64,000 nt of DNA from NCBI GenBank assembly GCA_037576195.1, contig CM075102.1:30686745-30750744 (forward strand). The letters are read 5' to 3'. This document shows positions 22,560 through 35,202 of this stretch, piece by piece (the stretch's first letter is position 1; the number at the start of each line of letters is the position of its first letter). Origin of the DNA: Phytoseiulus persimilis. Its lineage: Eukaryota; Arthropoda; Arachnida; Mesostigmata; Phytoseiidae. The position numbers and the translations under genes were made by a program. Under the pieces are notes generated by a model. That model did not search any database. It was not told the DNA's origin and was given only the letters and a program-made list of their open reading frames with translations.

Positions 22560-22569
22560 GAACATTGCA
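22560..22569 (+). repeat. target-site duplication of SINE copy 2, left
   Basis: GAACATTGCA repeats at 22842-22851. A longer choice is AACATTGCAGGAA at 22550-22562 and 22843-22855; the local sequence already contains ACATTGCA twice, so the exact insertion point is ambiguous. Confidence 0.75.
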
Positions 22570-22841
22570 CCGGCTCGTTGGCCGTGTGGCATAAACCAAC
22601 GCCTTGGGTGCCACGCTAAGCTAGCAATCGCGGGTTCGGTCCCCGGCCGGGACAACAAACTTCTTATGGGGTAAAGAGAGGATTTAATTTACATCAGAAT
22701 TAAATCTGAACCATCTTAAGACCCAAGCCCACCGCCCGCAATGGGATTTGCGAGCCGATAGGGAGTGTTACTGAAGCAATACCGGAAGGTGATTCCGGGA
22801 CACTTCTGAGGGCTGGCTGAGAGGTTCAGCCGGAAAACAAA
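22570..22841 (+). mobile_element. tRNA-derived SINE, copy 2
   Basis: Second copy of the SINE at 14388, same orientation. A box 22579-22589, B box 22632-22642 (one base different from copy 1), 9-bp body hairpin 22681-22689 with 22698-22706, terminal hairpin 22815-22820 with 22826-22831. The A-rich stretch is shorter than in copy 1 and differences are otherwise scattered substitutions and small indels. Both hairpins are kept in both copies. Confidence 0.9.
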
Positions 22842-22851
22842 GAACATTGCA
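22842..22851 (+). repeat. target-site duplication of SINE copy 2, right
   Basis: Direct repeat of 22560-22569; see that entry for the alternative 13-bp boundary. Confidence 0.75.
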
Positions 22852-23846
22852 GGAAACAGTGCTCATTCACGATGAATCTTGATTCAGTAGGCAACAGGAC
22901 CTAATCAGTCGAGGAATCAAGAACACCGGATCCAGGGCAGCAGCAGTCATTTCAGCTTCATATTCGACCCAAAACTTCGATGGATGATCACATTTGAGAT
23001 ATGGTCAAACAAATTTCTCTCCGAGACACAGCCTTGAGCTGTGGACTTGATTTCCCTGCGCATATGTTCCGTTTGCGATTCGTTGTCACGTTCTAAAAAT
23101 ATAGGACTATGCCTGCTCTCGAGAAGTTGCCAGGGAAACAACCTCGGGCTATTTGTCTTATCACCTACGACTGCACCGGGGGACTCGAGCCAACAAACCT
23201 TTTTTCAGGCCTCTTTGCTCCACTTCCTGATGTTTGCGGCCGTCTAGCCAGAGGACATCACTGTGTGGGAGAGAAGTTTTTGTTCAAACATTAGAAAATC
23301 GGACCCCCGCTCCCGATTGAATCCGCACCTCTGACCATGAGGATACGCCGCCTGATTCGAGTTACCTCATTCTCCGATGGCCGCTCACCATTCCGGATTA
23401 TTGCGTTCGGCAACTAACGGGATTTCCATATGCGTGCTCCTCTCCAAAGAATCTGTTCACTATTCTGATAGGAATCGAGAGCTCAATGGAAGGTGTGTTT
23501 CCAGGCCATCGCAGTTGATGAGTGGGACGGCGGGCTGGGTGTTCGGCAAAGACGAATGACGAATGCGAGGGAGGAATGAAATGGAGATTGAAACAGGATG
23601 AAGTGAACTGGAACGTGACGGCAACAAGTCAGAGCAGGCGGGGTCGCGAACTCCTACTATTTCTGCCCCAAAACATGGTAGCAACGAGTCTATGGTCCAC
23701 CAGAACGATGACGTAGTTCCGATGGCGGGACGATTCGGACAGGCGGCGCATCTCTGAGCGAACGCTCTCCCTCGGGCCACATCGAGCGCAATATCGCGGA
23801 GTCTAAGAATTCGTTGCGCGGTTGCCGTGAAATCAACACCTGAAAG
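22852..23846. other. no supportable gene
   Basis: Only short overlapping frames up to the assembly gap. Confidence 0.4.
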
Positions 23847-24074
23847 NNNNNNNNNNNNNNNNNNNNNNNNNNNNNNNNNNNNNNNNNNNNNNNNNNNNNN
23901 NNNNNNNNNNNNNNNNNNNNNNNNNNNNNNNNNNNNNNNNNNNNNNNNNNNNNNNNNNNNNNNNNNNNNNNNNNNNNNNNNNNNNNNNNNNNNNNNNNNN
24001 NNNNNNNNNNNNNNNNNNNNNNNNNNNNNNNNNNNNNNNNNNNNNNNNNNNNNNNNNNNNNNNNNNNNNNNNNN
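23847..24074. other. assembly gap (228 N)
   Basis: A run of N bases. Frames crossing it are meaningless. Confidence 1.
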
Positions 24075-25744
24075 GTTTGCTGGCCTTGGCGGCGGTTACG
24101 CACCAGTTTCGAATCGAGACCGAATCCGTCGATTCCGTTCATTGTTGTCCGGCGTTGAGGGGTGTTTCGGATTCAAAGTTTTCCGAACCGGGTCGAGGAA
24201 ACTATGAATAACTGAACAGTTTCTCCGAAGCGACCAATTTCTTAGATTGGTTCGCCCGAGGGAGTTTCATCTCCCCTCAATCGTTTCTCCTTCGTTAGTC
24301 CCCAGAGCAAATCAGTGGCTTGTTTCGGCCAACGCGTGGTTACACTAGAACTCCAACGTCATGTTCTCCCATCGGTTGTTAACAATAATTCAGCGTTTCC
24401 GCTCGGAGCGGCTCGAAATCCGAGTCCCTCAACGCCGGCTCTCGATTACTCGAGAAGATGAGAAACGCAGCGGTGCAAAGATTCTCTGTTCTCAGGTCCC
24501 GACTTTGAGCTCATCCCCTCCCGCGAGTTTTGGTGCACCGCGAATTTGTTGGAGCCTCCCCGAGCAGGAATTTTTTTTTCTCTCGTTCACGGCCGGTCGG
24601 ACCCCGGCGAGGCCCTTCCGACCGAATGCCAAATCCGCTCCCATCGACAGCCCTGAACAGGAGATTCCTAGCACGCTCCCGTGGACGATGCCTCAAGTTC
24701 GAAGGTGGGCGATGCAACGTCAGGGCGCCCATTGCATTGGATGAAGAAGAATTATAAATAGAACCAGATAGAGCAAACGGTGTCAGCTGAATAAAGTTGG
24801 CGGTTCCAGCGGTAGGAGCGAGGGAAGAAGCTTGAGAGCGGGCTGAGTTCAGGAAACCTCTTGGGTGTCATAGCGTACGCAGCAGGCTTTCCGCCATGGA
24901 CCTCTTTATCCTTGGCCCATGAGAGGCCGATAATCGAGGTGTCTGCCAGGGCGCTGCTATGCTGGTGCGTCAGCGGCGTAACGTTTGCTGGCTCACTCGC
25001 CCGTCGCTGGATTCATGTAGCCCTCACGCATTCCCAGGAAGTCCATTCGTTTTTCAATGTGCGCATCAATGTGAGAGAATACAGAACGGCTGGAGACCAC
25101 CGGCTCCAGAAAAATTACATTGGAGCTTCGACCGTTCGGATTCTCTCGACGCACCGACTGATCGCGGATTCGGAGCGAATTGGACGCATGTGAAAATGAG
25201 TTCATTCTCCTCTAGAGGGAGGTGGATGCGGAACGCCGACGACGCTAGATATGCTCGAGGTGACCGAGATCCGATTCCGGGTCGTCGTCCAACGAACCGA
25301 CGCGTTAGAGCCTATCTCTCTGAGGAAACCCCATTCGAAGCTATTTTGAAGCTGCTTCCGAGATGAGACGTTAGTGTGACAACTCCCTGCAATCGCGCGA
25401 GCAGCGCCGCTCAGCAAGACAAAACTTCCTGTTCCGAAGGCAATCGAGTTCAGTGGGAAGTGTCGATGTGATCTGGAGTCTTCGCGAGAATAGAATCGAA
25501 TCGGAATTCCTCATGGGAGCGGCACTGTCCTCAGAGCGAGTTCAAGTGGCTCCGCGGACAAACGAGTTGATGCTAACGATAGTAGAATATCTCTGACATT
25601 GAGAGAGCACTATCCGAGATCTAACCCGACCTGTGATCGAGACGATTCGTGAGGAGAGCTACTGTATTTCAATGTTAGCTTCTCCAGACCATTACCATCA
25701 GCCGAAGCCGAGTCCACGAGACCTATGGCACACTCCTGGCTCAT
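24075..25744. other. no supportable gene
   Basis: An ATG-started frame at 24361 and frames at 24861-25366 are open but carry no recognised motif and no strong donor-acceptor pair. Confidence 0.4.
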
Positions 25745-26098
25745 CTAATGGAGGCGGAACATCCACTTGACTGATCGGGGGAATGTGAGGATGCAGGTCA
25801 GCCCATACGTAGTAGATTGCGCATGCCCCTCGAGTCCCTCCTCTCGAGGAATGCATTGCATGAGGCGAAGATGCTCCCGGGACGAATGGGTGATAGTCAG
25901 TTTCGAGATGCCACAATTGAGACATACACGTGAATTCGTCCGATTCTGGGCATTGATCGGGCGAGGCTGCATATTTCTATGGTCGCAATATCCTGGACGC
26001 CTACGCTGCGTGAGGCACCTTTGAACTAACGAGTACCCTATTGTAGTGTGCGAGCTATACAACTCGGATATCGGTAGAGGATTCGACACTCCGGACAG
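25745..26098 (-). pseudogene. possible gag zinc-knuckle relic, minus strand
   Basis: The minus-strand frame covering 26179-25745 contains RVCLNCGISKLTITHSSREH followed by MQC. CX2C, then a histidine, then SREH and a cysteine resembles a worn BEL/Pao-type gag knuckle region. Upstream in the same frame YCDHRNMQ could be the first knuckle. One key cysteine is replaced, and there is no protease after it. It overlaps a candidate plus-strand exon (26099-26193), so both cannot be right. Confidence 0.22.
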
Positions 26099-26405
26099 CA
26101 AATACGAAAGTGGGGTTATCGGATAAAGAGCACGATGAGAACGTTTATAAGAGCAGCAGCTCCGAGAGCGTCGATCCACTACAACTGAGCAAGGTCTCCT
26201 AGACAGAACAGATGAGCCGACGAATGATGAAACAGGAATGCCTCAGCTGCGGAAGTTATGCGTCGAGTTGTGGAGGCTTTTTCTCTTTCATTTTACCCCA
26301 CAGCGATCCCTCCGTCCCAATTCCCACACGGGATCCTCCGACTACGGGTCTTACAACATCGACTGTCCTGCGTCGTCCCTTCCAACTCCTCGTTCGCAAA
26401 ATTAA
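26099..26405 (+). CDS. candidate 3'-terminal spliced exons of an unknown gene
   Basis: The segment 26304-26405 follows a strong acceptor (TTTTTCTCTTTCATTTTACC then CCACAG, ending 26303) and, in the phase starting CGA, reads RSLRPNSHTG, SSDYGSYNIDC and SLPTPRSQN before TAA. A possible preceding exon, 26099-26193, reads LSDKEHDENVYKSSSSESVD and PLQLSK and ends AAG|GTCTCC, which is a weak donor but keeps phase with the acceptor over a 110-nt intron. Together they look like the serine-rich cytoplasmic tail of a receptor or transporter, but nothing identifies it. I find no upstream exons and no polyadenylation signal. Low confidence: short open frames that look like protein are common in this sequence. 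Confidence 0.25.
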
Positions 26406-29014
26406 AAAATAGAGAGAGTTCGGAGCGCCCGAGCCGAGAGGTGAATATGGGCCCACTTGCAGCTTCGGTATTGGTGCATTCCGTTCGTTTTTGCCGACCG
26501 TTTCCTTCTCCCTCTTGTTTTAATATATGGTGCGCTAGAGGGTATTCGGTTCGAGCGTAGTGAGGTCGCCCCGTTATCGAGGAGGCCTCCGAGATCGTTG
26601 GTTCTACGGATGCGCTTCCGGTCAGACCTCTCCGGAACTTCCGGTGGAAGGCTCGCCATGGAAGGCTCCTTGATCAGGATGGGAGATTGTTTCTGGGTGC
26701 GAGAGTCTTCCGCGGGCAATTCCTTGAGCACTCTACTGTGTAACTTTCTTCATCTAACATCATTTGAGGCGACAACGAGACGTGATGAGCATGGGTCGAC
26801 TTCACCATGAACCAGCTTGACATGAGATGAGTTCCTCACTCAACTAGCGCGACATTGTTCTCATACATGACTGCTCCGTGTGAGGTCGGAAAGAACGGCG
26901 GCCCAATCCAGGATGTCGCATCACAAACTTCTGCTCCTAGTCAAACCCTCCGTCCACGGATCGTTCTCCCACTATTCGGAGGTCCATCGTTTCTTATTCA
27001 ATAGTCGTTGAGAAATCTTCAGTCGAGAAGGCTCCAGTCCTGACTGGAGTGGCGTCCCGAATCCTTCCGAACGCGGGTGTCGTACTCGAGCCCGTAGGGT
27101 TCTCTCGGAAAGCCGAGCTGCTGCTTGGAATGCACAGAAAGACTCGTGGGCTGGCCTCAACGCACGTGGAGCAGTGCTCGCGTATGAGACTTCACAGAAT
27201 ATAAAAACAGTTTGCCCTAGGCTCAACGTCGATGGACTTTGGGCCAGGTGGACGGTTGCGATGAACCAACTGCCCGGTCCCTCGATTGTGAACTTTAAGC
27301 AGGAATGGAAGGCTGAAATGGGCCTCCATGGATTTCCTGCCTCTCCGAGAGAAACGACTGCGATTGTTTCTGTCAACTTTGAGAGAAATAGTGAAACCAC
27401 CAATCTCAATCTCCGTGTTGAACCAACAGACAAGTTATAAATGTCTCCGATTTCTGCTCGAAGGAAACACTTACACTGTCGTGGAAGCCGACAAGCCGGT
27501 GGCGAACCCCTCATTGTTTTTTCCTTCTCTGCCGAGATTCCCTCCTTCCCCAAGAAGAGTGGAGCATTTTCGAGGAGATGCTGGCCGGGAATTTCCTCCG
27601 GGATAGATCTGTGACATCGCCATCCGACAGAGTATTCGAACAGCGTTAGGGACAAAGTCCTGAACACCGCGCAGACGGTCAACAACGTTTACAAGAGGGG
27701 GAACGGAATGAGCCAGCGATGTGCACCACTTAATGAACGATCCGTATACCCTGTAGGTCGGTGTATAAATGAACCAGCGGATCAGATGGACAGGTGAATA
27801 AATGAGTTTGCTGTGATACTTGCCCGATCGACTTCCAATCAAGTAGGGCGCGTCTTGAGGGAGAGCGGCTCTTTCGTTAGTTGCGGATTACCGTTGCGAC
27901 AAGGGAGAAAGACAAAGGAATCGAGAGGAGGGGCTCGGTTCAGTCCTCCAGCACAAAAAGAAACAACAAGGCTACAACAAGCTTTGCAACCTCTAGCGGA
28001 TGATATCACCCCCAGGCGACACTGTGTAAGAGTCGGCTCGCTCGTCTGCTCTATTCCATCCGGCAAGCTTGGCGGCCGGCCTCACAAAAACTCGAGCCTC
28101 TCTCCGGTGTAAAAAGTGCAGAATACGCTCACAAAAAATCTATCTACAATCTTTTCAGATTTTTTCATCGCTCGGGAAGTCGGCTCTCGCCCCCGAGCGT
28201 CTGTTACGGCTGGACATCGCAGCTGGCCACAGGCTGTCGCGCCGATCGAATTTCTGCTTTTTCCTCGAAAGTTCAGCGCCCTCGAGGAGAATTTCCGACG
28301 AATGCTCCACGCGCTCGAGGACCGTGCTTTCATCTAGACTCAGCGGCGGTGCCGCATTTTTCTTCTACGGGAGCGCCCTGGAAAACTCTTAGATCGGAAA
28401 GTCCTACTCTTCGACGAACCCCGACTGGGAATATGGTGGTTCCGATGTTGTGGACAGAGGGAAAGACTGATACGCTCATCCGATGCGGAATCAATATGCC
28501 GGGGCATCAGCCATCGTTCATGCCTCTAAGGGACGTTCTATTTCCGAGGGAAACGTCACATTACTGTGTGTGGTTCAAACGGGACGTCACGTAAACCTCC
28601 CAGATCTGAATTGCGTCCTTCTGAGAAGTGGGGATCTTTCCAAAAAAGCATGACTTGAATGAAGTCGGATTCGCTGAATGTATCGGTCGGATACAATCGC
28701 CTTACCGGAACTCGTTCAGTCTTCCGGGGATTTGCTCCCTCCTGGAATTCTACCCATGGAGGGAACACGCTCTTGCAGAACCGGAATTTGATGGATTAGA
28801 GCTATTTTGGAGCGACAGACGTCTCCAGAGATTCGGCCGACTCCAGGAATCGAGCCCACGGCGCCCTCAGCTCCCCAGGCCCGCGCAAAGGAGCAAAATC
28901 ATCTCAACCCACTACAGGCTCTATTGTAAATTCGCGCCGTACGGAATACGGTTCGAGATTCCAGAACAAAGACTGCATCCCGTTGAGCAGTCTGAGGGCC
29001 TGTATTTCATTCTG
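26406..29014. other. no supportable gene
   Basis: Frames at 27174-27440 (plus, ending VEPTDKL) and 27685-26972 (minus) overlap and cannot both be real; neither is recognised. The rest is short frames. Confidence 0.35.
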
Positions 29015-29027
29015 CCATGACTCATGG
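29015..29027. repeat. 13-bp palindrome
   Basis: CCATGA, C, TCATGG, just upstream of the 39-bp palindrome. Confidence 0.8.
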
Positions 29028-29034
29028 CACTCAT

Positions 29035-29073
29035 GGTACTTTGACCTCATGGCCGCCATGAGGTCAAAGTACC
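29035..29073. repeat. 39-bp perfect palindrome
   Basis: GGTACTTTGACCTCATGGC is followed by one C and then by its exact reverse complement. The 19-bp arms have a single-base centre, too tight for a stem-loop RNA such as a microRNA precursor. It could be a binding site for a dimeric factor, the junction of a fold-back element or a cruciform-forming site. No gene is recognised beside it. Confidence 0.95.
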
Positions 29074-32000
29074 CATCACAAGACGAATCCGATCACGGAA
29101 GTCTTCTTGGGAACACGAAACGTGTTTGAAACTGGGTGTTTTACACGATTTCCATCCCTTATATCCTTCCCGGATCTCTTCGAACTCCGAAAAATCTATG
29201 AAGCTGCTCAACTCTTGGGTTCGATCTGTTTTAGCCTGAATCCTCCACTTCCACTTTGGGCTGTGTTCCTCTATCGCTCCCGCTGTGTCCGTCTGTTTTT
29301 TCTCCCTCGCCTGTCTTTCCGGTTTCGGTCCCTCTCAGGCTCAAGATGACGTAAATCCGTCACGTTTCATCGTTTTCCGGTTTCGCGACTTTCCTCTTCC
29401 GCAGAGGCCAAAGACAAAGCTTTTCTTCGGTTACTCGGATCCAGCCTCCTGGATCTCAGAGTTTCTTCCATTTTGCTCTCAAGTTTATTTTCGTGGACGG
29501 GTTTCTTGCGCCCGGCGCTGCTCTGGTCGTAAAGCAACGAGAATTTGTGAGGGCAAGTTTGGTTCCGCAGGCCACTTTTCCCTGGGCTCGAGGGGCGAGG
29601 CGAACGGACGCACTGACCAATGAGCTCCCAAACGGCAAAAAGTGTTGGAGTAGAAAACTAGGAACAGATCTAAGACAGGAAGCGGCGTGATCCCAAGTGA
29701 AAAACAGGGAGCCCTTCCCTCCGTCGCTTCATTGAGATCCTTTTTCGTGTGGACGACTCACGAGTTTGACTCTTCCCACTTTTCCCCCACAGTTTATGGG
29801 TTCTCGCAGCGCTTTGCTGGCTCCACTAACCCGCCCGGAAGCGAGAGCCAAGCAGCGGTCAAGTAGCCAGATGGCGCACGATGTAGTCGGCTGATCGGCA
29901 TCATGCTGAAAGCCGCAAGGACAGCTGTGGCAATGCGAGTTCTTCCTCTTTTCGGCGTTCTCTTCCGCACCAGCTCGTATCAAGCCGTTACGGAGGATGG
30001 AAATCTTCCCTCGAAGTCAGTTGTCCACTCCACCAAGATATACTTCCGACTTCCAATGTGAGTCTCGCGCCATCAACTGGGAAAGCTCTTGTGATGAGGA
30101 ACTCTCAGGAAATAACTCCGTCACAAGCCCAAGTCATTCCGGGTGGACCTCGAGGAGACGGGCAGAAGGGCAGGTTGCGAGTCGTAGGCTCCGAACTCCG
30201 AGCAGTGCACCCTGACTCAAAATATATGCATGCCAGTCCTACCGTCTGAGCATTCGGCTGTCGATCACCATGACCTTGTGGTCCCGGAGAGACATGAAGG
30301 ATCTTGCCAGAAGTCATAAATGAATGCTGGTGCTGAACAGCCGGCTCGAGAGCCGATCGATGTTGCCCACGCGTACGGGGGAAACTGACAGTACGACTGT
30401 TGGGGAGAAGCGAATGTGAGTTATCGAGCAGGGCTGACCGGGGAGACCCGTTCGTTCGCTCGCTTGCCGGTCATCCATCCAACGGTCCATCCATCCATGC
30501 CGATCGTGCCATAAATTTGCCCGATCCCGTTCAAGAGCGTTCATTGGATTCTTCCCCGTTGATGTTCTTCCTCTTCGAAGGGCTGAACCACAATGGGAGA
30601 GCCTCCATGGCTATTCGACCGGCGAACCTTGTGCTCCCCCTCTCTTGGCTCCCGCCCTTGTCCCTTGGTGGTCTCTTGGTACGTTCACTCAATCTGGAGG
30701 AGCGGTCGGCTGTCCGCGCGGAGAATAATGGCTGAACGCAAGAGGGGAGTCTCCAACTGCGGCGCTTTTTTTCGTCATTTCGTTGTTGGGAAACTTCCCG
30801 ACCTCAAGCCGCCCCGACAACGAGACCTCTACCGTCACCAAACATGGTGACAATTTGTTTTCTCTGATTAAAAATCCGCGACCACTTAGCTTCAACCACG
30901 CCCCGACAGGATGCTCTCCGAGGGCGGGACTCGTTTCGAAAGTGTTCTATGGAGCTTTCCGAGCGGACTTTGCTCGCTGTTCCTGGAAACAGAGCTTTAA
31001 TCTCCAGGAATACGAATGATTTAATCCTGAGCATGAACAGCAGTCTCGACAGAATCGGAATCGAGGACAACAGGCTTTGCTTGAGGATATCTCTGCGTTC
31101 CAACTGAGGACGACGAACCGACATGAGTTGCGTCGGACTCAAAGACCAACGATCTCTGACTGTGTCGATAAGCTGAGTGCGAGATGAACGTCATGCGGTG
31201 TGTACAGAAAAGGCTTCCACATCGCGCAGGTGCGGAATTCCGGAACGAATCCCCAACGCACGGTGCCGATCTCCGGGAACGGTCGCTGAACGGGGACGTC
31301 GATCTCCGGGAACGTTTACCAACGATACGAATCGTCAGGCGTCGAATCGTCCATCGTGAGAACGCTCCTGGGCTGGCTAGCTCAAGTCATACTCGTCGTG
31401 TAGTACAGTCGATCTCTCCCAAAAGAGGGAACGTGATCATTCTCGACGTCTCGGCCGTCACCATAGTCGTTGTGGATGTCCTCGGCCCCCAGGGGAATCA
31501 CGGAACTCGTCTTCCATCTCAAACAACACGGGAGAAGACGCTGCGGCGCTCCCATGTCCCCACAGCAACTCGACCTCTCCGTCTTTGACTTGTGCTTGAG
31601 CTGCGCCAGCTTTGATATTTCCTCCCGAATTTCCTTTCGGTGTCGTCCTCCTCTTCCGCTCTCTTTTTCCGTATGACCGAATCGGAGGAGAAAACAGACC
31701 CCCTTTTGTGGTCGCTGCGGAATATCGGCGACGGTTTTGTTGCTGACGATCTTGGAATCTCTGGCGAAAGGCCACAGGAGACAGGGGCTCGATATTGGAG
31801 AGTTATTCGGAAGGAGTGCTAGCTTTCGACGCAACGTTTGATGCGATGCTCCCTCTTCCAGAGCTATCCGCTCCGCGGTCTGGTTCGCTGTCTATTCGAT
31901 GGCCCGTGGTTGGGCGGGGAACCGAATGGGATAGCTACCGACGAAACTTCGTCCAACGCGCGTTTGTCCGCCCTCTCGCCGGGAGAAAAAGTCAGCCAGC

Positions 32001-32959
32001 GACAGAACTAATCAGAAGAGAAGGCAGTAGTTTGGTGAAACAGACACAGGGGCAGACTCCCGACGGCATCAGCTTTGGAACCACAAGGGCGAAAGTGTTC
32101 GAGCTTGCCAGCCTCGGATAACACGCTTTCCGAACCGCGAGGCCTGTGATGCATGCGAGTAATAAGTGCTGGCGAGACTCGAGAGTATAGAATGGCCGCC
32201 TCAGATTCGGGTAAACACTCAGCGGATCGAGTCCCGGATTAGCGGGCCCCATGTCAACGGTTAGGCTTCTCAGTATCAGTCCATAGCACAGAACCACGAG
32301 AAACCGATGAGATCGCCAATCACGGGAGCTGGTATTCGGACCACCTGCATTGGTGTTTATAGCGCGGAGAGAACGGCCGCCGCGTCGCAGTCGTGGGGAG
32401 CGATTGGTTTCCTCAGGTCGATTCTCAATCGCGGCAGGAGCTCTCAAGATGTTTGCGTAGTGGCATCCTGAAATAATTGAGATTTCTCCGGTCCGGGTTC
32501 TGTCAGAGCAGCGGTTCCGACTTCGCTGCGACCCAGGTCCTCCGTGGGAACGATCGCGCGGTTCCAAAACCCTCAGGCTTTTTTCCGGATCCTGAAACCT
32601 TTTTTTTCGGAGCGGGCTCGCATCGAATGGATTTTTTTCCATGATGTATCCAATAAATTTGTCGAAGTTTGAATTCGTAGGTGCTGAATAAATGAACGCG
32701 ACGTCCCGTTCGCTGATCCTTGGCGATCGCGTCGCAGCTGGGTTCTTTCTTCCTCGATGCTGTTCGCATTTCCGCACCTGGTTCGGGAGAGATTTACCCT
32801 TCGTACAGTGGCTCACGGTTTGCTTATCGGACTAGGAAACGATCATCTTCCACGATTTCCGGGAGGAAAGGGGACTTTGAGAGGGAGGAGGCCTCTCATC
32901 ATTCCAATTCCCATGATGTAGTTTGCCTGGCCATTCTCACCACAAATCAAGAAAGGACC
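29074..32959. other. no supportable gene; small repeats
   Basis: A good acceptor-like tract ends at 29402 but three open frames follow it and none is recognised. CCAT repeats lie at 30473-30500, a 15-bp direct repeat at 31267-31281 and 31300-31314. A 274-codon minus frame (32816-31992) has no motif. Confidence 0.35.
31267..31314. repeat. 15-bp direct repeat, 33-bp period
   Basis: CGATCTCCGGGAACG occurs twice with a 33-base period and reads DLRER in one frame each time. Confidence 0.8.
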
Positions 32960-33052
32960 ATGCTCGGTTTGCTGTTCGCTATTTTCGTGCTGTTCGCCGT
33001 TTGTGTAGTGATCGACTTCACCTCGAGAGTTCGGCTGCGGTCGCTGACCTAA
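32960..33052 (+). CDS. 30-codon ORF encoding a hydrophobic signal-anchor-like peptide
   Basis: ATG with an A at -3, then LGLLFAIFVLFAVCVVIDF, a continuous hydrophobic segment, followed by a basic tail (TSRVRLRSLT) and TAA. This is what the first exon of a signal-anchored enzyme looks like, but no usable donor is seen and the continuing frame changes. A separate 144-codon plus frame overlaps it. Could be an N-terminal exon, a small membrane peptide or chance. Confidence 0.2.
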   Translation: MLGLLFAIFVLFAVCVVIDFTSRVRLRSLT

Positions 33053-35202
33053 CTAGGAGCGAAAATCTCCGACTAGTTCCTGGGGAACCATTCAACCTTC
33101 GAGCGCATGAAGATACGAGACTTATCAACAGAGAGGAGAATCGCTGGGAACGTTTGCGGGGAAGACCCTTCCGAAGGCCCCCTCCGAAACTGTTGCGCCA
33201 CAGCATCCTCCCTCATGCGTCGAATCTCTGGAGGGAATGGGTTTCGAAACAGCCGGAAGGATTATTCGAGAGGTCAACTCGGAGGGCATGTAAGGTGGAA
33301 GATATGCGTGGGCCAGCTGACACACGCCGCTTAACTGCATCGTCTGACAGTTACTAATGCAATCTGTCAATTTGCGTCGGTTCGACAGTGCCCACTCTCC
33401 TGACCGGAGCCCGCAGAGCTTGCTCGCCCTTAATGTGTGAGTACCTCCCGCGAATGGGGACGCTCAAAGAAACGTGGGTTCCCGACGCTTGCCAAACCGC
33501 AGTGGGAAATTCAATCGACTGAAGAGTCGCTTCACTTCGTTCTCAGAAAGTAAGCACCTCTCCATCACCTAGTAAACCTCAGCTCGAGAAACTCCAGGAA
33601 ACATGCAAACCACTCATCGGTCGAGTTCCGATACGAAATGATATCAGGTCGCCATGGAGAAGGGAGGAGGCGGGAGTGAGCAAGGGGCCGCTATCAGCTT
33701 TTCACGCAATTATCCCCATCGACGTGGTTCCCCGGTTCTGAAGAACACGTCATCGAAACTGGGTGACTGGGACCACCTCGCTTCGGTGTTCGTGATTTCA
33801 ACAAAAACGTGGGCGCTCTAACAACTGGAGCCCGGAACTCTCTTCGGAGTAGCGACAGCAAAGCTCTCCAGCTTCCGGGGTTCGCTCTCCCCCACACCAA
33901 GTCATTTGAAAACGTGTCACCTGAATTTGAGCACTTTGAAAGAGATTCGAGAGCCCGCGATGATGAAACTCGAGTCATGGCCTCGACCCATGAGAAATGG
34001 GATCACCTACAAGAGGCTCCATGGTGTCTGCGGGAAGGGACTCCCTATTCCTCTCCCCTAAGCTGTCGATGGGCTCACGGGGAATAATCGGTGAGGTGGA
34101 AATGTTTCGGGTTACTCACACGCACTGATGCGAGCACATTCCGACACGATACATAAATATATCGCTGGTGGGACCATGTCTGACCAAATGCGACCGATCG
34201 GCCGGTTGCAACTGACAATATTCGACAGCGAGACGCCAAAACGCCACTTCATATCGCTGGTCCACGAATGCAAAGTAACATCTTCCGGCTGATGAGACTG
34301 ACGGGCGCCTCCGTCTTGTTGCTATTCGGGGGTCTCGTGGGGCTATCAGCGGACTTGTGGCATGCTTGAACCGCGAGGCTCCTTTCGGCAGCAGCCTGGT
34401 AGGGCGAAAGCCGAGGGATCCGACTTGGGGAAACTACGAACGGGGAACGGAGAAGACGACGGTCGTGGTCAACGCCAAAGAGGCTGGCTATTCACCGTTA
34501 TTTCTGTTGCGAAGAACACAGATATCCCTCACGGTTGGCCATTCGTGCCACCGTTGCCAGCTCTCCTCGACGCTCTCGGGTGGCGTCTGTGTCAGAAAAG
34601 AAATGCGAGAGAGATCACGATCCAACCGAGGAGAAAGGGAGTGATCGATGGAATCGCCAAAGGGAATATCGGCGTCGGTCGGAAACCCAACCGTGATGAA
34701 ACCACCTCCCTTACATTGCCCCTAGAAGCCCTTCCCCGGGAAAGGCCCGAACCCTAGGCGCTGGTGCTACCATGACTTCACACGCTCAGTCGGAGTGAGC
34801 GAGCAAGGACTGCCGGTTTGGATAGAGAACAGAACAGTCGAACGACCTTCTGCGATAAAACCAATTCAACACGCAAAAAGGGAAGTGAAAAGAAAAAAAA
34901 AATAAACCCTCGGAGGTGGCGCCGGAGGCGCCCAACGCCTCTCTCCCAGTGCTCCTTGCCCGCAAATGGTCTGACGAACACCTTCAGGATCTTTCTCCGT
35001 TTCTTTTCCGAGAATTCTGTTCGTCTCAATATCGTCCGTGCAAGCCATGAAATAAAAATGGATCTGAAGGAGATTCTCTGGGAAAATCTCGTTACCCGGG
35101 CGGCCGCTTGCTTGAATGCTTGCTCTCGATCGAAAGAGATCAGTGGGAGAGAAGAGGAGCCGGACCATGGAATGGATAAAAACAACTCGAAGCACTTAAT
35201 GA
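33053..35202. other. no supportable gene
   Basis: Overlapping frames on both strands (for example minus 35320-34778, 180 codons, hydrophobic and basic) with no recognised motif. Confidence 0.35.

Noticed and set aside
29035..29073. microRNA precursor
   Set aside because: The arms meet at a one-base centre, leaving no loop.
29403..29692. terminal exon after the acceptor at 29402
   Set aside because: The pyrimidine tract is good but at least two frames stay open after it and neither is recognisable; no donor partner found.
31992..32816. 274-codon minus-strand gene
   Set aside because: Arginine- and serine-rich translation with no domain, no good start context and overlapping frames on the other strand.
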